60,010 bases of DNA from a virus: the IMG/VR virus record IMGVR_UViG_3300012000_000018, positions 1 to 60,010 of that record; one strand, given 5' to 3'. Under the pieces are notes generated by a model. The model was given only the letters and a program-made list of their open reading frames with translations, was not told the DNA's origin and searched no databases. The stretch's first letter is position 1. Each line of letters starts with the position of its first letter. The position numbers and the translations under genes were made by a program. Shown here piece by piece: positions 52,918 to 60,010 of the stretch.

Positions 52918-55900
52918 TGAGTAGAGTAGTGCGTCGCTTTGGTTATGCCATCTCTCCTAATGGAGCACAGGCAAGTACATTTAAACAGGCTGCCTATTTG
53001 CGCGAGAAGGTTATTGAATTCATTGACTCTACCAACGCTGAAGCATCTACATCTCGTCGCTTAACTCGTGGCGCTGCATTTGCAGTTGTTCACCGCTCGC
53101 TTGTTGCCACAAAGGATTTACCATTCTCAATCCGCGAGCACATTGCGATGAAAGAACTTTCACAGTATGTGACTCTTCTTCAGAACAACAAAGTTGCTGC
53201 GATTAAGCCAAGCCATACTGACCTTCTTCCTGTAGCACACCCACGCTCAACAAAGATGCATACACTGACAGCATCTGCTCTTCTTTCAGCACGAGCAAAC
53301 TGGTATGCCGATGATTCACGCATCACCGACGAAAAAGTTAAGTCAATTGTTGCTTCTGCATACACAGCAACTCCTGGTTCTGTAGAACACTCTTATTACT
53401 CAACAATGCTTGCATCACTTCCACAGGGCTCAATTCCACAGGACATTCTTGTATCTCTTACTGCCGATGGAAACTCGTCTGCTGAAAAGAGTCTTCGTGC
53501 TCGCCTACAGCGCCGTGACCGTTTTGGTCGCTTTGCTTTTATGGGTGGCGGTATGCGTGCTCTTATTCGTAAAGCAAACGGAAATGTTTACAGTCTTACA
53601 GGTCGTCCTGTTCAAGATTCAATGATATCTGGCGATAATATTGACGTAGAACTTCCTAATGGAAAGATTGTTGAAATCCCTGCATCTAAGGGTGAGTTTA
53701 TCTCTGCAATTATTAATCCTACAAAAGATGGTTTCTCACCAGTTCCTGCAAAGGTTTCTTCAGAAGATAATGATGTCATTATTAATGAAGCAGATTTAAA
53801 CTTTGTTGACTCTCCATTTGGCTGGGAAAAAGTTGACGACACTAGATTTACTAATGGAAAATGGACTGCAAAGAAATTAGAAGGTGGCGGTTTCGAGGTA
53901 TCTAAGCCTAATGGTAAAGGTGGCTCAATCAAACTTCCATCTAATGCTTCCGACTGGGAAGATATTCTTGATGGCATTGCAGAATTTGAAGATAAGGGCG
54001 ATGCAAAAGCAGAACTTCCTACTGAAGATGTAACTCCTGAACAAAAAGCAGAACTTCCTAAGAAGACTGGTGGAGATGGTGAGGGTCCACAAGGGCCTAA
54101 GCAGTTTGAGTTTAAGTATCCAGAAGGTGCTTACAAGATTTCAAAAAATCCTGATGCAGATATTGAAGAGTCATACGAAGACCCTACAAGAATTGCACAG
54201 GACTCAGATGAGCGCGACCTTATTGCTGCTTTGGAAGAAGGACTTCTTCCTAAGAAGGAAGGCCAGAATGCTACTGGCTACGGAAGCATTAATACTTACG
54301 ATGGAGAACAACTAGTTCCTGTCGAGAATCTTTATCTTGCATTGCAAGAAATGGGCGGAGACCCGGAGTTAGAAGTTGCTCGTATTTACGACAAGCAACT
54401 TGGAACATCTGAAAACGAAGATAACCTTCTAGACTCACGCAAGCAAGAAACTCTTTCAGAGCCAACTCCTGAACTTGATAAAGCATTTATCCGTGAGACA
54501 AAAGAACTTGGCCCAGATATTGAGCCAGCAACAGAAGAACCTGCTTTTGATGCAGAGAAGTTTGATACTGCCCCACTGCCTCCACTTCTAGAAGGTCTTT
54601 CAGAGACTGAACTTGCTCGCTTTATGGAATCAGAGGACCACACTCCTTATCTTCCAAAGAACGAACAGATTGAAATGCCTATTGGCTACGCATCCCTTAG
54701 CCCAGAGCCATACGCTGCATGGAAGAAAGTAACAGCAGAAAATCCAGACCCTAACCTTCCAGAAGGATTTAGCGATAACCCTGTATTTATTGCACAAAAT
54801 ATTCCTACACCAGAACTTGAAAAAGAATTCCGTCGCTCACTTGAGCCAGGCAATGACATTCCAGGAACTGCAAAGATTTCACTTAAGACAGACTCTGGTG
54901 AAGAGTTTGTTGCAGATGTTCCAGGTGAAGCAGTTCGTGATGCACTTCAACTACAAGGCGTAGATACAAACGCTCTTACCAAGAAGATTGCAGATGAAGG
55001 CTTTGAAGGACAGAAGCAAGAGATTGTTACTGAAGAGCAGCCTGTTGCAAAGATTACATCTGTAGAAGATGCAATCCGAGCAGATGAAGAGTATGTCCTT
55101 AAGATGCGAAACCTTATGGGCTATGACCGTAATAAGGCTTTAAGAGACTACAAGCAGCAAGGTCCTCACGACCCTCTAGACCCTGCTTACAAGGACGAGT
55201 TTGCTAAAGAGTTTGAAGATTATCTATACGAAGATGGAACACCTAATGGTGAATTCAATGACCTACTTCGTAGTAACCCAGACTTTGCTCGTCTTTTTGC
55301 ATGGCATCAGTTTGACCAGATGGGAAGTCCTATCCACGCAGACTGGATGCCAAGTGATGATGACATCCGTGAGCAATTCCCTGACGGAGCAGAAGACGCT
55401 AAGCACGCATTCATTGATGGTCTTTATGATGCAGCACCAACTCCTGCAACTGCAATTGGTGCAGGTCTTGACATCCTCATGTCGCCAAACTATTTTTATG
55501 GCTCAAGAAATCGTGAAGATAGATTAAGTATGCTTAAAGATGCACTTCGTGCATTTAAAGACGAAGATATGCGATTTGATATTAGAGATGATAAAGAAGA
55601 ACTTGCTGCGGTTGAGTCTGTAACTAAAACTCTTGAAGATGAGATTGCAAAACTTCAGACTACACCTGCTGCTCCAGTAGAGACTCCAGCAACAGATATT
55701 CCAGAAGAAGAACAAGGCGAGCGAAAGACTCCAGCAAAACTTAAAATTGGAGAAGAAGTTTATATTCCTGGCGAAGGCTGGAGAAAAGTAACAAACATTC
55801 GTAAGCGTGCAAGTAAATCTTCTTACGCTGGTCGTAAAGACACCATTTTCTGGGATGTTACCTATGTAGATGAAAATGGGAATGAAGGTACTTGGACTAC

Positions 55901-58055
55901 AAAACCATTTGGTGGTGGATTTGGTCAAGAAAAAACTGATAATAAACTTGCTACTCGTCCTGGAGCAAAGACAGTTGAAGCACCAAACGATGATTTTGAA
56001 GTCTCATCTGAACAAGAAATTCCAGATGGCATTGAAGCAGAACCTAAATCTCCAAACCTAGAACCAGATAATGCAACTGGTCCATATCGTATTGTCACTA
56101 AGGTTTCAGATTTACAACCTGGCGACATCACTGCTGATGACCACTTTGTTATTGAATCTGTTGGTGGTCCATACGATAAAGACCCAAATAAATTAGAAAT
56201 TTCTGGCTACTACCCAGGTCACGTTACACAGAACACAAAGAAGTGGAATGCTTCTACAGAAATTACTGTTATTCGTGGCGCACAGGCTCCTGAAAAGGGA
56301 GATTTGCCAGAACTTAGCAAGCCATTTGCAAGAGACTTTGGTCCTGTTTATAAGGGCAAAGATGGCAAGTGGGCTATGTCTAAGCCAGAAGACCAAGCAA
56401 AACTTGATGCAGCGTGGGAAGAATACAACGCAAGAAAAGCAGAAGCGATTGCTCGTTTTACTGACCCAACAAATAAGGACAATACAAAGGCTCCACATCA
56501 AGTTCGTGTTAAGGCCGCTGACCTACAACCAGGTGATATCTCTGCTAAGCCAGAGAAGGGTCACTTTGTTATCGAGCGCACATTTACTGATGAAACAACA
56601 AAGCCAGGATTTGTTAGCGTTGAAGGCTACTACCCAGGACACGTTTCACAGCGTAAGGAATGGAAAGTCGGAACTGACATTGATGTAATTCGCAATGTTG
56701 AAGCACCTGCAAAGGGAGACCTTCCAGAAATTCATCAGCCATCTAAGACAAACGCTAAGGGCAACTGGGTTCCAGATAAGGACCCTGCTAAGCGTGCAGA
56801 GTATGAAAAAGAAATTGCTGATGTTGCATCTAAGTGGGAAGTTCCAAAAGACCTTCCAGTAATTGAATCATCTGCATCTGATTCAGATGCCGCAGATGCT
56901 GCTGCAACTAAGCCAGTAGTTGTAAAGGCACCAAAGGCTCCTCGCACACCAACAATGCCAGCGTTCCAAGGCGAGTTTGCTGCAATTGCTCGTGAAGCAG
57001 GTGGCGATTGGGATAAGTTCCGTGAACTTATTAAAGACCGAGAGATTATCTTCTTTGACTACGAAACAACTGGTGTAGATGCTGCTGATGGTAATGAGCC
57101 ATGGCAGTTAGGCGCTGTAAAAGTTGTTAACGGAAAAGTTGTTGACCGCTTCAATGTATTTATGAACCCAGGCCGTTCTATTGAAGGAACATATGCTTCA
57201 AGAGATGGCAAAGATGGAACTCCAAATGCTGTAAATGGCGATGGAGAAAAACTTACTGATGAGTTCCTAGCATCACAGCCAGACCAAAAGACTGCACATG
57301 AGCAGTTTGCTGCTTGGGCTGGAGAGAATCCTCTTCTTGCTGCACATAACATGGTCTTTGATGACGAGGTTGCTCGTCGTATGGCAGATAAGCATGGCAC
57401 ACCATACTCACCTGCTGGTTTGATGGACACTCTTCCTATTGCACGAGATGTGCTTAAGGATGATGCTTCATCACCTACCTATGCATATAACGGTGAGAAG
57501 GACAATAGACTTACAAGTCTTGCAGAGCACTTTGGAATTAAGTTAGACAGAGCACACTCTGCTGACTATGACTCAGAAGCAACTGCTGAACTCTTTACAA
57601 AACTTGCTGACCAAGCAGGTAAGGATAAGACTGGAGCAGACCTCTTTGATGTAGATGCTCGTCAGGCTGATTGGGAAAACGCTCAGACACAGTTTGAAAC
57701 TGATTTTGCTGAGTATGAGCAGAAGAAGGCTGACTATGCTGCTGCAAAGGCAATGCAAGATGCTCTTGCTGGAAAGAAAGTTGATTTAGATAAAGTTATT
57801 GCTGATGCAAAGGGTGCTGCAAAGCCTAACCCAGATGGACAGCAAGAATCTGAAAAGAGCGAAACATCTACAGAGCCAGCAGTTATTGACTTTGAAAGTG
57901 CTGGAGCATACCCACAAGGCAAGATGAAGTTGATGCCTCGTGAATGGGCAGCAGATGATGCAAATACAACACTACTTCCTCGTGAAGATATTCGTATGAA
58001 GGACCTTCTACCAGGTGACTTTATGACATCTGCTAGCGGCGACCCTAAGTATTAA
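52917..58055 (+). CDS. Giant polyvalent protein, N-terminal part: repeats plus DnaQ-like exonuclease
   Basis: 1712 residues from ATG at 52917 (GAGGAGG upstream) to an in-frame TAA. A head-protein-like N-terminus repeats LLPVAHPRS of the previous gene product. Long Glu/Pro-rich segments link beta modules: KIGEEVYIPGEGWRKVTNI (about 943), then two tandem modules with DLQPGDI and GYYPGHV (about 1054 and 1192). A DEDDh exonuclease domain (about 1375-1565) has FDYETTG, HNMVFDDE and RAHSADYDSEATAEL. A third MKDLLPGDF module is cut by the TAA. Such polyvalent proteins are thought to be packaged and injected with DNA. Confidence 0.8.
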   Translation: MSRVVRRFGYAISPNGAQASTFKQAAYLREKVIEFIDSTNAEASTSRRLTRGAAFAVVHRSLVATKDLPFSIREHIAMKELSQYVTLLQNNKVAAIKPSHTDLLPVAHPRSTKMHTLTASALLSARANWYADDSRITDEKVKSIVASAYTATPGSVEHSYYSTMLASLPQGSIPQDILVSLTADGNSSAEKSLRARLQRRDRFGRFAFMGGGMRALIRKANGNVYSLTGRPVQDSMISGDNIDVELPNGKIVEIPASKGEFISAIINPTKDGFSPVPAKVSSEDNDVIINEADLNFVDSPFGWEKVDDTRFTNGKWTAKKLEGGGFEVSKPNGKGGSIKLPSNASDWEDILDGIAEFEDKGDAKAELPTEDVTPEQKAELPKKTGGDGEGPQGPKQFEFKYPEGAYKISKNPDADIEESYEDPTRIAQDSDERDLIAALEEGLLPKKEGQNATGYGSINTYDGEQLVPVENLYLALQEMGGDPELEVARIYDKQLGTSENEDNLLDSRKQETLSEPTPELDKAFIRETKELGPDIEPATEEPAFDAEKFDTAPLPPLLEGLSETELARFMESEDHTPYLPKNEQIEMPIGYASLSPEPYAAWKKVTAENPDPNLPEGFSDNPVFIAQNIPTPELEKEFRRSLEPGNDIPGTAKISLKTDSGEEFVADVPGEAVRDALQLQGVDTNALTKKIADEGFEGQKQEIVTEEQPVAKITSVEDAIRADEEYVLKMRNLMGYDRNKALRDYKQQGPHDPLDPAYKDEFAKEFEDYLYEDGTPNGEFNDLLRSNPDFARLFAWHQFDQMGSPIHADWMPSDDDIREQFPDGAEDAKHAFIDGLYDAAPTPATAIGAGLDILMSPNYFYGSRNREDRLSMLKDALRAFKDEDMRFDIRDDKEELAAVESVTKTLEDEIAKLQTTPAAPVETPATDIPEEEQGERKTPAKLKIGEEVYIPGEGWRKVTNIRKRASKSSYAGRKDTIFWDVTYVDENGNEGTWTTKPFGGGFGQEKTDNKLATRPGAKTVEAPNDDFEVSSEQEIPDGIEAEPKSPNLEPDNATGPYRIVTKVSDLQPGDITADDHFVIESVGGPYDKDPNKLEISGYYPGHVTQNTKKWNASTEITVIRGAQAPEKGDLPELSKPFARDFGPVYKGKDGKWAMSKPEDQAKLDAAWEEYNARKAEAIARFTDPTNKDNTKAPHQVRVKAADLQPGDISAKPEKGHFVIERTFTDETTKPGFVSVEGYYPGHVSQRKEWKVGTDIDVIRNVEAPAKGDLPEIHQPSKTNAKGNWVPDKDPAKRAEYEKEIADVASKWEVPKDLPVIESSASDSDAADAAATKPVVVKAPKAPRTPTMPAFQGEFAAIAREAGGDWDKFRELIKDREIIFFDYETTGVDAADGNEPWQLGAVKVVNGKVVDRFNVFMNPGRSIEGTYASRDGKDGTPNAVNGDGEKLTDEFLASQPDQKTAHEQFAAWAGENPLLAAHNMVFDDEVARRMADKHGTPYSPAGLMDTLPIARDVLKDDASSPTYAYNGEKDNRLTSLAEHFGIKLDRAHSADYDSEATAELFTKLADQAGKDKTGADLFDVDARQADWENAQTQFETDFAEYEQKKADYAAAKAMQDALAGKKVDLDKVIADAKGAAKPNPDGQQESEKSETSTEPAVIDFESAGAYPQGKMKLMPREWAADDANTTLLPREDIRMKDLLPGDFMTSASGDPKY

Positions 58056-60010
58056 AACCGTGCCGTTCCCCCCGGGGGAGAATTTTGGTTCCCAGCCGGA
58101 AAGGTTCGTGCATATCGTGCAGACCTTGAGAATGGCGAAATCCACATGATTGAGTACTGGGCACCAACGAAGTTAGATGGGGTTCGTCGTCCTAAGAATC
58201 CAGATGACCTACTTCTCCCAGAGGACACAACAGACTTTGTTGTTAATGATGATGTCCGCGATAGCGATACATCTAATGAGCATATTCCAGTTCCTACAGG
58301 AAGTGCAACTGTTAAGGTCGAGCCATCAGAAGATGGTAAGTACAAGATGGTTGCTACATTCTTTGATGACAATGGAGATGTTGCTTATCAGGTAGAAGAT
58401 TCATACCGCACTCGTGAAGGCGCTGAGGCTGAAGGTAAGGCTCTTATTCAAGAGCACGTCAAGGCACTTGAAAGCCAGAAGGCAAAAGAGCAAGGAGAAG
58501 AGCCTACTAAGCAAGAAGATTCTCCTGTATCTCGCGGAACAGTTCCTACTGGTGCAGATAGCGCTCCACAAATTATTGAGGTCACTGATTTGCCTGGTGG
58601 ATTTAAGGGAGATATTCAAATTACTCCTTCTGCACCAGATGCAGCAAAGCCTGAATACACAACAGATGCGTCTCTTGTTGATTCAGACGGAGACATCATT
58701 GATAACCAGACAACAACTCACCCATCTCGCAGCGAGGCAGAATCAACTGGACGCGACTTTGTTAGCCGTTCAGCAGAGGCATACTCTTCTGGAGAAATGC
58801 CAGAAGGACTTGAGAAGAAGTCATCTAAGCCACGCAAGGTTAGTGAGCAAGAACTTGCAGACCGTGAGAGTACTCGTCTAAGTAATCAAGAAGTTATTGA
58901 AAAAACTGGTCTTCTTCCAAATACACGAGCAGACAAACTAGAAGTTGGCGACTTTGTTCGCTGGCGTGGACGTAGTTCTGGTGCTCTTTACGAAGAGATT
59001 ATTGCAATCTACCCACATCCAGATAACAAGAAATGGCTCATCTTTGCTACAAGAGACCCACGCACTGGTACTGAGTATGCACGTCGCTTTGCAAAGGCTT
59101 CACCACTTACAGACCCACGTCGTCCTGGAATTGAAAACCAAGTAGAGCCAGAGATGAATCGTCGTACTGGTGGACCAAAGGAATCTCCTACAAAGCAGAA
59201 GCGTCGTGGTCCAGCAGCAGTTAGCCCACGCCACAAAGAGCGTGTAGTTGTTGATGCTGCTCGTTCACTTAACCCACAGGCTCGTTCTGATGCAGGACTA
59301 TTCCTTTCTCGTGACAAGGTTGCGCTTGAGTCTGGTGATGTAGTTGTTCATACATCTGAAGGTATGCGTATTAAGCATGGAGTTAAGGCTAAAGTTCTTC
59401 GCCGTATTGGTGATAAGAAGGCTGGCGGCTCTAAGCGTGGGGATAATCAGTATCTTGATTATGTTTGGATTGAATACGAAGACCAGCCAGGTATTGAATA
59501 TATGATTCAAGCAAACAACTTGATGCCAGTTGGTCCTAATGGAGAAATCCCTAAGCCAATTCAAGGCCGTGACCCACGAGTTAATGAAGCAGATAAGTAT
59601 TTTGCTCCTGGAACAGAACCTGATTACACAGAGGCTCGTAAAACAACTAAAGGTGTAAAGATTGCTCCAAAGCCTGAAGCACAAGAGCGTCGTCTAAATC
59701 AAGCATTCCCAGAGGAATCAGAAACTGCTCCAGCAGCAGAGACACCTAAGAAGACTAAATTCTCCGATGAGGATAAGAAAGATTGGAAAGATAAAAAAGT
59801 TGAAGAGATTAAGGAAACCTTAATTGCTTCAATCTTGGCAGACCTTGAAAACGGAGTTCTCCCATGGGAGGCAAAGTGGAAGGGAATGCTTGGGTTCTTC
59901 CCATTCAATCCATCAACTCGTAAGCAATACAACGGTATCAACTTGTTCATCTTGAAGTATGCACAGGACCGCAATGGCTACACATCTAACCCCCGGGTGG
60001 GGAAAAAACA
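58056..60010 (+). pseudogene. Giant polyvalent protein, continuation after in-frame TAA, with ArdC-like N domain at window edge
   Basis: The same reading frame continues from the TAA to the window end for about 650 codons without another stop. It contains WFPAGKVRAYRADLENGEIH, two further beta modules (KLEVGDFVRWRG; LESGDVVVHTSEG) and, at the end, LIASILADLENGVLPWEAKW, PFNPSTRKQYNGINLFIL, the start of an ArdC-type antirestriction domain. An independent start at Met 58146 lacks a ribosome site. Either readthrough, a sequencing error or a true split; GC homopolymers at 58066-58080 favour an error. Confidence 0.65.

Overview
This window looks like part of the genome of a large lytic phage of an actinobacterium, probably an aquatic one. 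That is an inference from gene content, as no search was run. Actinobacterial signs are two WhiB-type proteins, DUF3039- and DUF7455-like proteins, an adenosylcobalamin-dependent ribonucleotide reductase, many leaderless genes directly after a TAnnnT -10 box, and sites matching the actinobacterial CRP/GlxR consensus TGTGANNTANNTCACA. Phage signs are a portal protein, collagen-like and tail-fibre-like proteins, endolysins, holins, a Mom-like DNA-modification protein and a giant polyvalent protein. Hsp20 and SpeD recall cyanophage auxiliary genes. The DNA is moderately AT-rich. No integrase, repressor cassette or attachment site was seen.

Layout. (1) 1-13.2 kb, mostly minus strand: collagen-like fibre, structural protein, sigma-region-4-like HTH protein, (plus strand) Mom-like gene, surface-sugar and methyltransferase genes, tRNA-Gly, Hsp20, tRNA-Asn, a run of micro-genes with a lipoprotein, SpeD, WhiB, NrdJ, DUF4406 and a CHAP endolysin. 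(2) 13.2-17.5 kb, plus strand: glycosyltransferase, a 22-bp-spaced iteron array, small zinc-ribbon genes, a holin-like gene and a putative small terminase. (3) 17.5-43.4 kb, plus strand: about 60 small genes in short units, most with their own TTGAC(A/T)-N16-18-TATACT promoter and often an intrinsic terminator. Recognisable members are WhiB, an Api92-like protein, a MoxR AAA+/VWA-metallopeptidase pair, a proteasome-like Ntn hydrolase, DUF3846, DUF7694 and DUF6011-like proteins, and a transglycosylase / PG-binding / holin lysis cassette. (4) 43.4-46.6 kb, minus strand: small genes with a different promoter type, TTGCA(A/T)-N17-TATnnT, beside three perfect DnaA boxes. (5) 46.6-47.2 kb: a gene-free AT-rich switch region. 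(6) 47.2-60 kb, plus strand: head module with capsid-type protein, HTH protein, portal, Dps-like ferritin, a head-associated protein and a giant polyvalent protein carrying DnaQ-exonuclease and ArdC-like domains, interrupted by an in-frame TAA next to a suspicious homopolymer patch and running off the window.

The most unusual feature is a dispersed repeat system confined to 16.4-46 kb. Nearly thirty copies of GTAAAAAGTAAAAA (A-box) occur in both orientations. About fourteen copies of AACTT-N6-AACTT (B-box) often lie between a terminator and the next promoter. With them go GACACGCC octamers, CRP-like sites and private palindromes built into individual promoters, so the early region reads as a chain of interchangeable regulatory linkers. 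Two compact structured RNAs (26380-26449 and 33586-33664) lie within it.
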